From Saprospiraceae bacterium (GTDB taxonomy: Bacteria; Bacteroidota; Bacteroidia; Chitinophagales; Saprospiraceae): a DNA stretch of 49,952 nucleotides. Each line of letters begins with the position of its first letter. Within the stretch, counting starts at the first letter, position 1. Below, in pieces: positions 16,330 to 25,843 of the stretch. A program made the translations under genes and the position numbers. The stretch spans positions 1-49,952 of the forward strand of contig JADKCC010000008.1 in NCBI GenBank assembly GCA_016714785.1, in the 5' to 3' direction. Under the pieces are notes generated by a model that searched no databases, was not told the DNA's origin, and saw nothing but the letters and a program-made list of their open reading frames with translations.

Positions 16330-17604
16330 ATGCAAGCTTACGCGCAAATATTAAACTATGCTATCCCATTTTTTTTAGTATTGATAGCCATTGAATATGG
16401 AGCAAGTTGTTTTATGCACTTTAAAGTCAATAGGCTTTTTGACACCATATCAAGTCTAAGTTCGGGCATTACCAATGTGATCAAAGATGTATTAGGTTTG
16501 AGTATAGTTATTATCAGTTATGGCTGGTTAGTCAGTCATTTGGCCATTTTCCATATAGAATCAACGATACTCACTTACATTATAGCTTTTATCGGAATCG
16601 ATTTTGCAGGATATTGGGTACATAGATGGAGTCATGAGATCAATGTATTTTGGAATAGACACGTCATCCATCATAGCAGTGAAGAGTACAATCTTTCGTG
16701 TGCATTGAGACAATCGGTTTCTGAGATATTTGCACTTTTCACATTCACCTATATACCTATGGCTTTATTGGGTGTGCCGGTAGCTGTCATTGCATTGGTC
16801 GCACCTATTCACCTATTTGCCCAGTTTTGGTATCATACTAGATTGATAGGTCAAATGGGTTGGTTGGAGTATATCATCGTGACACCTTCGCATCATCGGG
16901 TACATCACGCGATCAATCCTACCTATATGGACAAAAACTACAGTCAAATTTTCATAATTTGGGATAAAATATTTGGTACCTTCCAACAAGAATTGCCTGA
17001 TGAACCAGCAGTATATGGTATCACGAGGGCAGCAAAAACATGGAATCCTTGGATTATAAACTATCAACACTTGTGGTTATTGTTTAAAGATTCTTGGCGT
17101 ACTTCTTCCATCAAAGATAAGATTAGAATTTGGTTTATGCCTACTGGGTGGAGACCTAATGATGTGGCCCAAAAATACCCTGTGCCTTATACCACAGATA
17201 TCTATCATAGGGCAAAATATGACACTACGTCATCATCACTCTTCAAAATTTGGTCTGCATCACAATTGGCCATTACTTTATTATTTATGATGTTTTTATT
17301 CAATCATATCGGTGAGATACCTTTCCAACAGGTGTTACTTTATGGTATATTTTTATTTATTACAATTTTTGCATACACCAGTCTCATGGATGGTAGTTTA
17401 TTTGGCATCATAGGTGAAATTGCAAAAATAACTCTTGGTATATACTTATTATCCATCAACGAAAACACTTGGTTTGGTATCGATGAGTACATTCAATATG
17501 GATCTTTGATGATTGTAATCTATATGCTTGTATCTCTTTTGGGCAGTTTGTATTTCTATTTTATAGAAAGACCAAAAGAAGTTGAATTAATTGAAATTGG
17601 ATGA
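16330..17604 (+). CDS. sterol desaturase / fatty acid hydroxylase family membrane protein
   Basis: A 424-aa integral membrane protein of the di-iron hydroxylase superfamily. The histidine clusters are complete: HRWSH (from residue 98), HVIHH (111-115) and HHRVHH (188-193). Several hydrophobic segments precede them, and the C-terminal third (about 305-415) adds four more membrane segments not present in the shortest family members. Such enzymes hydroxylate or desaturate lipids, sterols or carotenoids, or cleave alkylglycerols; the substrate cannot be told. It starts 5 nt after the secreted esterase stop, so the two are likely one transcript. The tRNA gene follows. Confidence 0.88.
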   Translation: MQAYAQILNYAIPFFLVLIAIEYGASCFMHFKVNRLFDTISSLSSGITNVIKDVLGLSIVIISYGWLVSHLAIFHIESTILTYIIAFIGIDFAGYWVHRWSHEINVFWNRHVIHHSSEEYNLSCALRQSVSEIFALFTFTYIPMALLGVPVAVIALVAPIHLFAQFWYHTRLIGQMGWLEYIIVTPSHHRVHHAINPTYMDKNYSQIFIIWDKIFGTFQQELPDEPAVYGITRAAKTWNPWIINYQHLWLLFKDSWRTSSIKDKIRIWFMPTGWRPNDVAQKYPVPYTTDIYHRAKYDTTSSSLFKIWSASQLAITLLFMMFLFNHIGEIPFQQVLLYGIFLFITIFAYTSLMDGSLFGIIGEIAKITLGIYLLSINENTWFGIDEYIQYGSLMIVIYMLVSLLGSLYFYFIERPKEVELIEIG

Positions 17605-17641
17605 TTTTAGGTGCGAACTTTCAACTTTCAATAATCCTTTA

Positions 17642-17649
17642 TATCTTTG
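17642..17649 (+). promoter_or_regulatory. -7 promoter box for tRNA-Pro
   Basis: TATCTTTG matches the Bacteroidota -7 consensus TAnnTTTG and lies 9 bp before the mature tRNA 5' end, so the precursor has a very short leader. Confidence 0.6.
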
Positions 17650-17658
17650 CATCATCTT

Positions 17659-17732
17659 CGGGACGTAGCGCAGCTTGGTAGCGCACTAGCATGGGGTGCT
17701 AGGGGTCGCTGGTTCGAATCCAGTCGTCCCGA
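17659..17732 (+). tRNA. tRNA-Pro (anticodon GGG)
   Basis: A full cloverleaf can be folded: acceptor stem CGGGACG with CGTCCCG, D arm GCGC/GCGC, anticodon stem CTAGC/GCTAG with loop ATGGGGT (anticodon GGG, reading CCC and CCU), and T arm GCTGG TTCGAAT CCAGT. The discriminator base is A and CCA is not encoded. Confidence 0.95.
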
Positions 17733-17750
17733 CTAACAATGATTTATGAA

Positions 17751-18146
17751 CTATTTTCTCTTTTTGGCTTCCTGAGCTATTTCTGATTCAAAACCTTTTA
17801 GAATATAGTATGCAGCTTTAGGGTTGGTAGCCAAAGGTATATTATGGACATCGCAAAGCCTCATTAACATCTGAACATCAGGTTCATGAGGGTGCTTATC
17901 CAAAGGATCTCTGAAAAATATCACCACATCTATATGACCCGTTGCTAACAATGCAGCTATTTGAGCATCGCCACCTTTGGGCCCTGAAAGCAAGCATTCT
18001 ACATCAAAGCCTTCTTTGGCAATGTGTCCACCTGTGGTGCCCGTAGCATATATTTTTGTTTTGGACAAAAAAGCTTTATTAGCCACTACAAAAGAAACCA
18101 TTTCGGGTTTTTTCCCATCATGCGCTATCAAACCTACATTAATCAT
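17751..18146 (-). CDS. mgsA: methylglyoxal synthase
   Basis: A 131-aa cytosolic enzyme that converts dihydroxyacetone phosphate to methylglyoxal and phosphate, a bypass of lower glycolysis under phosphate limitation. The family motifs are all present: GLIAHDGKK near the start, ATGTTGG, the catalytic loop SGPKGGDAQI (Asp60), FFRDPLDKHPHEPDV (His87 and Asp90 correspond to the conserved active-site pair) and ATNPKAAYYIL. The length is slightly short of the E. coli enzyme but normal for this phylum. It ends 18 bp from the convergent tRNA and is divergent from the S9 peptidase gene with only 69 bp between starts. Confidence 0.95.
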   Translation of the reverse strand: MINVGLIAHDGKKPEMVSFVVANKAFLSKTKIYATGTTGGHIAKEGFDVECLLSGPKGGDAQIAALLATGHIDVVIFFRDPLDKHPHEPDVQMLMRLCDVHNIPLATNPKAAYYILKGFESEIAQEAKKRK

Positions 18147-18215
18147 TTGTTTATTTTTTGAATATTTACTACTTTTACACCATATATATCACAAATTCCA
18201 AATACACCACAAAAT

Positions 18216-21056
18216 ATGACTTTACACTCTAATTTTAGGCAACACAATCATATATTTCTATTAATCTTTTCATTTATAGCATTGAATGCCTCGACAATAA
18301 ATGGACAATCCCTAAAAAAGATGACACCAGTTGTGTATAGTCAATGGAATAAAATTAAAAACGTACAAGTATCTGACTCTGCAGAAGTCATCATTTATAC
18401 TGTTGAAAAAGAATTAGGAGACAAAAAACTAGCCATTTATCAAAAAAACAATGATAAAACCACCTTTTTTGATCGCATCAACAAAGTAAGCATAGCATCT
18501 AATGGCAAATTCGTGGTTTTTACTAAGAATTTAGAATTTGACAGTCTTAGAACCTTAAAACGTAAAAAAACGAATAAAGACAAGCTTCCTAAAGACAGTC
18601 TAGTTATTTTTAATGTTCTGGATGGTTCTGTCACTACCATAGACGGTATTGAAGAGTATAAAATGCCAGAAAAATTTACTGGCTACTGTTTTTATACAAA
18701 AAAGATAGATAGTAAGGGAAATAGAATTATTAAAGATAGTTTATTGATAGATTCATTGAAACATGACACTATGATAAAAGAAGATAAAAAAACTAAATCC
18801 CCATGTGAAAATGTAGCATTGATAATTAGAAATTTGGAGAATAGTACTGAAGATACCATTTATAATGTGAAAGAATATACTTACGCTGCTGAATATCCAA
18901 AACTATCCTATTGTCAATGTACAGGTGATTCCATAGCAAGGTATAATGTTACTATTGTAGATTTGAAAACAGATAACAAAACGATGATTATATCAGACAT
19001 GCAGCATGTCACCCAACAAAGCTTTGACAAATCAGGAAGACATTTTGCATTTTTAGGTTTAGATGTGAAGTCAGAGGCTAAACAAAAACCTTACAACATA
19101 TTTTTAAAATCTGAAACTGATACCATCTTAACAACACTAACAGACAAAATTAATACAATAAAACCAACAGATTGGATCATAAGCAGTGACAAACCCATCA
19201 CTTGGTCGGAGTCAGGACAGAGAGTCTTTTTCGGAATCGCACCATTGCTTCCAATAAAAGACACTACCCTACTTGATGACGAGATTGTGAATGTAGAAAT
19301 ATGGCATCATGAAGCACCGAAACTATACACACAGCAAGAAGCAAGTCTAGAGATGGATAGGAAAAAATCATTTTCCGTAATGTATGATATGGATGAAAAA
19401 AACATTATCCAACTAGAATCATTGGATGCAGATCGAAGTATTATATCTAAAAAAGGAGATGGAAGATTTGTCCTACAGCTTAGATCACAACCTTACCAAA
19501 AAGAAATAACTTGGCTGGGCGAATCACGCAAAGATTTCATACTTTTAGATACTAAAACCAACCAAAGTACACTTATTTTGACCGGTGAATTTGGCAGCCC
19601 AGCTTTTTCACCAGGTGGCAGGTTTATATATTGGTGGAATAGCACCGACTCTATTTGGAAAACATTTGATACAGAAAGAGCCCTTCTCAGTACCTTAGGT
19701 CTATGGTCTATTACCAAATTTCAAAATGAAGAAAATGACGTACCCCAAAAAGCAGATGCTTATGGCATTGCAGGATGGATGGCAAACGATGCCGCAGCTA
19801 TTGTTTATGATAAATATGACCTATGGAAAATAAATCCTTTAGACCCATTTGATTATACGAGCTGGACAGATGGACGTGCGAAAAATCAAATACATCGTCT
19901 CATTAAGACCAATGAAGAAAAAGAATATATTGACTCAAATGAAGTAATACTACTGCATAGATTTGACCAAAATACCAAAGCATCATCATACGTAAATCTT
20001 ACATTAGATTCTCTAAAGTATATACCTTTACTTAGTGGCGATTTTGCACTGACTACGAATATTCGAAAAGCAAAAAAGAGCAATGATCTAATCTATACAT
20101 TGGAGAATTTCTCAACTTTTCCTGATCTTTTGTACACCAATGATCACTTTGCGACTTCAAAAAAAATATCCAATGCCAATCCTCAGCAATTAGAATATGG
20201 CTGGGGCAAAGCACAACTATTTAGCTGGACGAATTACCGTAACCAGAAAAATGATGGTATGTTATTTTTCCCACCTGATTTCGACCCTGAAAAAAAGTAC
20301 CCCATGATTGTCAATTTTTACGAACGCAGTTCTGATGATTTGCATCGCCATCGCGCACCTGAAGCCCACAGATCTACGATCAATTATACTTATTATACCA
20401 ATTTAGGTTACATAATTTTCAACCCTGATATCAGATACCTAACAGGACAACCTGGTGAAGACTGTTTAAATGCCGTGGAAAGTGGTGTGGATGCTTTAGT
20501 TAAAACTGGCTATGTCGATGAATCCCGAATTGCACTGCAAGGACATAGTTGGGGAGGCTATCAAGTGGCATACATACTTACAAAATCAGATAGATATAAA
20601 TGTGCCGAATCTGGAGCGCCGGTAGTAAATATGGTAAGCGCTTATGGAGGTATCCGTTGGGAATCAGGCATGAGTCGGATGTTTCAATATGAAAAAACGC
20701 AATCTAGATTAGGTGCCACCTTATGGGAAAACCCTAGCCTTTATCATAAAAATTCACCCATTTACGAAATGCCTAATGTAACAACTCCTGTATTGATCCT
20801 ACACAATGACGAAGATGGTGCAGTACCTTGGTATCAAGGTATAGAGTATTATATGGCATTGCGACGTTTAAACAAGCCCGCATGGTTACTCAACTATAAC
20901 AACGAGCCTCATTGGCCAGTGAAATGGCAAAATAGATTAGACTTTAATATCAGAATGGAACAATTTTTCAATCATTTTCTTTTAGATGCGCCGCTACCAT
21001 TGTGGATGAAGGAAGGAAATACGCCATTAGAAAAAGGTATATTAAATAAGTATTGA
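18216..21056 (+). CDS. S9 family prolyl-oligopeptidase-like serine peptidase
   Basis: A 946-aa exported peptidase. A signal peptide with a long polar n-region (hydrophobic core IFLLIFSFIALNASTI) precedes a large beta-propeller region (about 40-680) and a C-terminal alpha/beta hydrolase (about 690-946). The catalytic triad can be placed: GHSWGGYQ with Ser778, HNDEDGAVPW with Asp867, and NNEPHWPV with His899. The family removes short peptides from oligopeptides and typically acts in the periplasm of these bacteria as part of peptide use. It shares a 69-bp divergent promoter region with mgsA. The following gene starts 4 bp after its stop, so the two are co-transcribed. Confidence 0.93.
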   Translation: MTLHSNFRQHNHIFLLIFSFIALNASTINGQSLKKMTPVVYSQWNKIKNVQVSDSAEVIIYTVEKELGDKKLAIYQKNNDKTTFFDRINKVSIASNGKFVVFTKNLEFDSLRTLKRKKTNKDKLPKDSLVIFNVLDGSVTTIDGIEEYKMPEKFTGYCFYTKKIDSKGNRIIKDSLLIDSLKHDTMIKEDKKTKSPCENVALIIRNLENSTEDTIYNVKEYTYAAEYPKLSYCQCTGDSIARYNVTIVDLKTDNKTMIISDMQHVTQQSFDKSGRHFAFLGLDVKSEAKQKPYNIFLKSETDTILTTLTDKINTIKPTDWIISSDKPITWSESGQRVFFGIAPLLPIKDTTLLDDEIVNVEIWHHEAPKLYTQQEASLEMDRKKSFSVMYDMDEKNIIQLESLDADRSIISKKGDGRFVLQLRSQPYQKEITWLGESRKDFILLDTKTNQSTLILTGEFGSPAFSPGGRFIYWWNSTDSIWKTFDTERALLSTLGLWSITKFQNEENDVPQKADAYGIAGWMANDAAAIVYDKYDLWKINPLDPFDYTSWTDGRAKNQIHRLIKTNEEKEYIDSNEVILLHRFDQNTKASSYVNLTLDSLKYIPLLSGDFALTTNIRKAKKSNDLIYTLENFSTFPDLLYTNDHFATSKKISNANPQQLEYGWGKAQLFSWTNYRNQKNDGMLFFPPDFDPEKKYPMIVNFYERSSDDLHRHRAPEAHRSTINYTYYTNLGYIIFNPDIRYLTGQPGEDCLNAVESGVDALVKTGYVDESRIALQGHSWGGYQVAYILTKSDRYKCAESGAPVVNMVSAYGGIRWESGMSRMFQYEKTQSRLGATLWENPSLYHKNSPIYEMPNVTTPVLILHNDEDGAVPWYQGIEYYMALRRLNKPAWLLNYNNEPHWPVKWQNRLDFNIRMEQFFNHFLLDAPLPLWMKEGNTPLEKGILNKY

Positions 21057-21060
21057 TGCA

Positions 21061-21576
21061 ATGACATTCCGATCTATACTTTCATCAGAACATTCGAGAG
21101 TAGCCACCAATAGTATATTGCAAGCTATTCAACAGGAACCCAAACGGATCACAGAATTGATGGATTGTTTTTTTGATAATGATTTGCGTATATGTCAGAG
21201 AGCGGCATGGCCAGTAGGCGATTTAGGTGAAAAATTTCCAGATTTGATAGCACCATTCCTGCCAAAACTCATAGAGAATCTGAAAAACCCAAAACATGAT
21301 GCCATCATGCGCAATACCGTACGGACATGGCAAAGTATGTCCATACCAGAGGAGTGGCAAGGACAGGTTTTTGAAATTTGCTTCAACTATATATTAGACC
21401 CCAAAATACCCATTGCTATAAGAGCTTTTAGCATGACTGTGTGTGCTAATATTTGCAAAGATATCCCCGAACTCAAGCAAGAACTCATCTTAGCCATCGA
21501 AGATCAGTTGGAACACGGATCACCGGGTATTTGTAGCAGAGGAAATAAAATAATCAAAGAATTAAGGCAATCATAA
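21061..21576 (+). CDS. small all-helical (HEAT-like) protein
   Basis: A 171-aa cytosolic protein (MTFRSILSSEHSRVATNSIL at the start) without signal peptide. The whole chain is predicted helical, with paired-helix units such as CQRAAWPVGDLGEKFPDLIA and IPIAIRAFSMTVCANICKDI that resemble HEAT/armadillo repeats. I recognise no catalytic motif. Related small proteins are frequent in Bacteroidota and are annotated as hypothetical or adenylosuccinate-lyase-like without evidence. It begins 4 bp after the S9 peptidase stop and is translated from the same transcript. Confidence 0.75.
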   Translation: MTFRSILSSEHSRVATNSILQAIQQEPKRITELMDCFFDNDLRICQRAAWPVGDLGEKFPDLIAPFLPKLIENLKNPKHDAIMRNTVRTWQSMSIPEEWQGQVFEICFNYILDPKIPIAIRAFSMTVCANICKDIPELKQELILAIEDQLEHGSPGICSRGNKIIKELRQS

Positions 21577-21739
21577 GATAGGCGATCAAAAATCTAACAC
21601 CTCAAACGGGGGATGTACTCCACAACTGGGCCAATGCATTTTAGTTTGTTTTGGAGAAGTTCTAATTCTACTTTGCCAAATTACTACTTTCAAAAATTTG
21701 GAAAGACTAAAAAAGGGATTTCTTAGTCGCTAAAGCTCT

Positions 21740-21847
21740 TTCGAAATGACCTAGTATTAGAGTTTAAGGGAGGGAGATGAAGGGATGTCGGCCTCGCCGA
21801 CATCCCTTCATCTCCCTCATTTCCTTATCAGCCTTGGTCATTTCGAA
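21740..21847. repeat. nested inverted repeat with a 23-bp perfect hairpin
   Basis: The outer arms TTCGAAATGACC (21740-21751) and GGTCATTTCGAA (21836-21847) are exact complements. Inside, 21770-21792 and 21796-21818 form a perfect 23-bp stem with a 3-nt loop (CTC), core GGATGTCGGC / GCCGACATCC. The absence of a T run argues against a simple terminator. It may be a small non-autonomous element or an extragenic palindrome. Confidence 0.8.
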
Positions 21848-22164
21848 CTACTGTTTGGTGAGAAAACTTATTTTATTCAAATTGGTCAAAGTAGAATTAA
21901 CATCATCCAACTCAAAGACAAAAAAAATTAAAAAGAACATTACATAGGGGCTGCTGAAAAAGTCAGCTATTATTTTTGGTTAATAGTTTAACGGAGATTA
22001 TCGTTCAAAAAACAAGCAATAGTGAATGAAGAAACAAAAGTGCGTATATTGCCATAGAAAGCACAAAGGATTAAATATGAAATACTTATGGCAATAGAAA
22101 AAGCATTTTGGTTCGAAAATGAACGGTGCTACGCAATTGCCTTTTTTTGAACTAGACTTTTTTG

Positions 22165-22195
22165 GTTACTTTTTTGGGCAATGCAAAAAAGTAAC
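22165..22195. repeat. 12-bp inverted repeat
   Basis: GTTACTTTTTTG and CAAAAAAGTAAC flank a 7-nt loop (GGCAATG). It could act as a terminator in either direction, but no gene ends nearby, so it is more likely part of a mobile or extragenic repeat. Confidence 0.6.
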
Positions 22196-22335
22196 TGCCG
22201 CCTGCATAAGGCAAAAGCCAACTCAAGGTACACGACTTTTGGACAAAATCAATTAAAAGGTTTGCATTTAATTTGTTTATTATAGACATAATTTATTATT
22301 TACCAATTGGTTGCACCATAGTCAGCAGACCCTAC

Positions 22336-22793
22336 ATACATCGCGTTGAATGTTACTAACATCGCGATAAATGTTACTAACATCGCGATAAATGTTACTA
22401 ACATCGCGTTGAATGTTACTAACACCGAAATGTTAATAACATCGCGATAAATATTACTAACATCGCGATAAATGTTACTAACATCGCGATAAATGTTACT
22501 AACATCGCGATAAATGTTACTAACATCGCGATAAATGTTACTAACATCGCGTTGAATGTTACTAACATCGCGTTGAATGTTACTAACATCGCGATAAATG
22601 TTACTAACATCGCGATGAATGTTACTAACATCGCGATAAATGTTACTAACATCGCGATAAATGTTACTAACATCGCGTTGAATGTTACTAACATCGCGTT
22701 GAATGTTACTAACATCGCGATAAATGTTACTAACATCGCGTTGAATGTTACTAACATTGCGATAAATGTTACTAACATCGCGATGAATGTTAT
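22336..22793. repeat. 21-bp minisatellite, about 21 units plus one partial
   Basis: The unit is ATCGCGATAAATGTTACTAAC, with variants in which ATAA is replaced by TTGA or ATGA. The array runs without gaps except for one shortened unit near 22425. Since 21 is a multiple of three and the unit has no stop in some frames, overlapping ORFs appear on both strands (for example SNIYRDV repeats); these lack any start context or non-repeat domain and are not taken as genes. Each unit junction holds a dyad AACAT-N8-ATGTT centred on CGCG. One more copy occurs alone at 25752-25776. Confidence 0.95.
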
Positions 22794-22875
22794 CGTTCGT
22801 CAAAGTCTCAAGACTTCGATGCCATATCATTCGGTCTCTGACCGGTGTGTTCTTGCTAATAAATTTGCAAGGCCA

Positions 22876-24754
22876 TTACAGCTTCACCACCTTGCCTTCT
22901 CTTACGACTACAGCTTCTCCCTTCCTTCTGGAGAGAAGGGCTGGAGATGGGTTAAATAAATCCATCATCTTCCATACATAGACTCCTGCTTGCAGTCCAC
23001 TCCATATCCACACTATTTTGCCCATAATAGATGCGCTGTGTGATGACAGGTCTGCCCGTGACATCGTAGATCATCACTTGTCCATGCGCAGGGACGTACT
23101 CTCCGAGCGTGATGAGTAGATAGTCTTGCACCGGATTAGGAAAGAGCGAGACTTCCGCTCTACTCACGGTTGCATCATCGCTACTACTTGTACCCAATGT
23201 GATGGTGCGACATGAGGTATTGCTACTATTTTCATTGCTGACCGTGAGGCATACATGATAAGTGCCATTTTGTACAAAAGTATGATAAGGACTCTGCGTA
23301 CTCACTCGTGGACTACCATCTCCGAAGTCCCAACTCCACGTCTCAGGCCTAAAGTAACTCAGGTCTGTAAAGCGCAATCGTAGATAGTCGATGCTATCTG
23401 CCTCATAGCGGTACTTGGCGATGGGATGATTGTCCAGGCCTAGCGTATCGCAGGGTGAGCCGTCTAGTGGGCCGAGGCGGTAGTGGGGGAAGTTGGGGAT
23501 ACCTCTTGCAATACCTGAAGGCATGAATATGGAATGCTGCAAGACTGTACAAGCTTCCCCTGCTTCATCAGGATATTCTATTTTGCTCATCAACCGAGTA
23601 CTAGCAGAACTTGGAGATACATAAATGCGACCATCTGGTGCTAAACCCAAATAGCAGAAATCTACATTATAACCTAACGGCTGTATCGTATCAAACGGGA
23701 AAAAATATTCATAGCCATCATACGAAACAACCCTTTTTTCTGTGTCTAATGGTGCATCTGTATTGAGATCGTATTGATATATATATTGTCGATTACACAT
23801 ATATAAGTATTTGTTAGAAAATGCGACACCTATACCTAGTCCAAACCATGTATTTACCACTTTCATAGCACTCTCATCCATCAACCCACTACATCTATCA
23901 AATTTCGATAACAACAATCTACTACCAACCACAGTAAATTCACCTCCTACAAACCATGCCACCCATGCACCATCTGGTGATCCATAAACCTGACCTATAC
24001 CTCCACTAGCAATAAAAGGTGAAAAATTTGTCTTATATTTATGATGTATAGTTATGCCAGAATTATCAATCAAAAATATATATGCCTCAACTCCACTGCG
24101 TCTAGGTGCGATCAACCACCAATCTCGTCCATTGCCATGCCGTATGGCAGTTATACTACCTGAGAGGGAATCTTGCTCAATGATAGGAATATCCTTATTT
24201 ACTACCCTTCCTTCTTTATTGTCTTGGCTCACTTCAAATGATGCATATCTGATCATATTATCATTAAAAAAAGCATTTGATCTATCTCTATTACTGTAAA
24301 ATATATAATAGCTGTCTTTGTTACTTGGGTTTGGTAACATTAATGCCCTTTGGATACCCAAAAGGCCAGCAGGAATTTGGACACCTTTGTACTCGATATT
24401 ACCATACTCCCAGTCACTGCTATAATTGATAGTATCTTCTACTGGCTGGTCATATTGATTGTAGATCACCATACCATTAGAGTAAGCCAATATTTTGCCA
24501 TCTACATCACATACACTCGTATTACAAGCTAAAAAATCTAAATACCGCTTTGGATCATAGTATAACTTTGGTGGGTCAAAATTAAAATCAATATTGCATG
24601 CTCCACGAGTGGTATCAGCTGCACGCTCTGGCAAAACGATATCATAAGGTTCGTCACCATATAACCAAATGTAGTCTTCTTTTTGCGCAATCAAAGAGAT
24701 AAACCCACACATACAAAAGATATAAATGGCAAGAGATCTAATAATACTATTCAT
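22876..24754 (-). CDS. secreted PKD-domain protein with disrupted T9SS sorting domain
   Basis: The main frame (22952-24754) gives 600 aa: signal peptide (SLAIYIFCMCGFISLIAQ), a large beta-propeller-like region (about 30-430) with ACNTSVCDVDGKILAYSNGM early, then a PKD domain (WSWDFGDGSPRVSTQSPYHT), and a type A sorting domain (VSLFPNPVQDYLLITLGEY, IYDVTGRPVITQRI). Such proteins are exported by T9SS. Near 22995 the frame shifts; the other frame continues SGLQAGVYVWKMM, the normal sorting-domain ending, then LFNPSPALLSRRKGEAVV and finally VREGKVVKL with a stop at 22876. The odd middle part is translated from a palindromic repeat. Loss of one AGTGG copy would explain the frameshift. Export is therefore doubtful in this sequence. 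Confidence 0.85.
22912..22955. repeat. extragenic-type palindromic repeat inside the sorting-domain codons
   Basis: CCTTCTGGAGAGAAGG forms a short hairpin within a segment ending GGCTGGAGATGGGTT. This kind of sequence is usually found between genes in Bacteroidota. Here it separates the codons for YVWKMMD from those for REGKVVKL of the PKD protein, so it appears to have been inserted within the gene's last 40 codons. Confidence 0.55.
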
Positions 24755-24815
24755 ACATTGTTTTTTAGTGAAATATAGGAGGGATAATTATTGTACCCCG
24801 ACTTTCAAAGTATGC

Positions 24816-25580
24816 AACTTCGATACCATATCTTTTCGGTCTATGACCAAGTTCAGGTGGCCAGTTTTTGATATATTCATTTTTGATTATAGTCATCAGT
24901 TTATTTTTAATTGATTTATTTATGTCGATTTCATGATCTTTTATGTTTAGCTTTTACAAAGTTACTGTTTATTTTGCACTTTTCAATATTACATTGTATT
25001 TTTATTGGGTTTTGAAGATGCTTGCTATCAAAAAAGCGGGACGCTTTTACTAATGTAAGCTAAGCGTGGACGCTAAGCTTAACGGCTGCATCCTATTTTT
25101 ACTCGCCCCTTCGTGCTTTAACTGGTCAGAATCACTTATTCACTTCGGTCAAAGACCGTGCAGATAATGGTCCTAAAGTCATAGACTTTGGACAACAGGA
25201 ACTTCGATACCATATCTTTTCGGTCTATGACCAAGTTCAGGTGGCCAGTTTTTGATATATTCATTTTTGATTATAGTCATCAGTTTATTTTTAATTGATT
25301 TATTTATGTCGATTTCATGATCTTTTATGTTTAGCTTTTACAAAGTTACTTCTTATTTTGCACTTTTCAATATTACATTGTATTTTTATTGGGTTTTGAA
25401 GATGCTTGCTATCAAAAAAGCGGGACGCTTTTACTAATGTAAGCTAAGCGTGGACGCTAAGCTTAACGGCTGCATCCTATTTTTACTCACCCCTTCGTGC
25501 TTTAACTGGTCAGAATCACTTATTCACTTCGGTCTAAGACCGTGCAGATGGTCCTAAAGTCATAGACTTTGGACAACTGG
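24816..25580. repeat. 384-bp direct tandem duplication
   Basis: The block starting AACTTCGATACCATATCTTT at 24816 recurs at 25200 with only a few differences (for example GTTACTGTTT against GTTACTTCTT, and CAGATAATGG against CAGATGG). Both copies include GGGACGCTTTTACTAATG and an inverted segment AAGCGTGGACGCTT. A weaker relative of its first 40 bp lies at 22805-22845 beside the minisatellite. The near identity indicates a recent duplication. Confidence 0.93.
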
Positions 25581-25776
25581 GTTTTTCAGTCGCTCAAGCT
25601 TCTTACCAATGACATAAGGTTATAGTTTAAGTGGGAAAGGAAGGGAGGTCGATCCAAAGTGTGGTGAGAAAACTTATTTTATTCAAATAGGTAAAAGTAG
25701 AACTAACAGCCTCCAACTCAAAGACGAAAAATATAAAAAGAACATTACATACATCGCGATGAATGTTACTAACATC

Positions 25777-25815
25777 AAAAAAGCCAAACAACATCAGATG
25801 TCATTTGGCTTTTTG
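25777..25815 (-). terminator. terminator of the giant surface-protein gene
   Basis: AAAAAAGCCAAA and TTTGGCTTTTT flank an inner ACATC/GATGT pair. On the minus strand a GC-containing stem ends in a T run about 30 bp after the TAA of the giant gene. Confidence 0.75.
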
Positions 25816-25843
25816 TTTACGTTCTAAATCAAATAGATGCTAT

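Larger units (their letters stand above)
21577..22335. other. repeat-rich intergenic stretch, no gene
   Basis: No coding gene is visible. It contains the nested inverted repeat at 21740-21847, a 90-bp block (21856-21945) repeated at 25662-25750, a sequence GGGGCTGCTGAAAAAG at about 21948 that looks like the end of a lost insertion sequence, and an inverted repeat at 22165-22195. Confidence 0.6.
24755..25843. other. repeat-filled intergenic stretch, no gene
   Basis: No gene is supported. It contains the 384-bp tandem duplication (24816-25580), the second copy of the 90-bp block (25662-25750), a single minisatellite unit, and the terminator of the giant gene. Confidence 0.7.

Noticed and set aside
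22336..22793. CRISPR array
   Set aside because: The repeats are contiguous 21-bp units without unique spacers, and no cas genes are present.
22300..22959. Long overlapping ORFs of heptapeptide repeats (SNIYRDV, MLVTFIA, NVTNIAI)
   Set aside because: They are the three readings of a 21-bp tandem repeat without stops, have no independent domain or start context, and appear on both strands.
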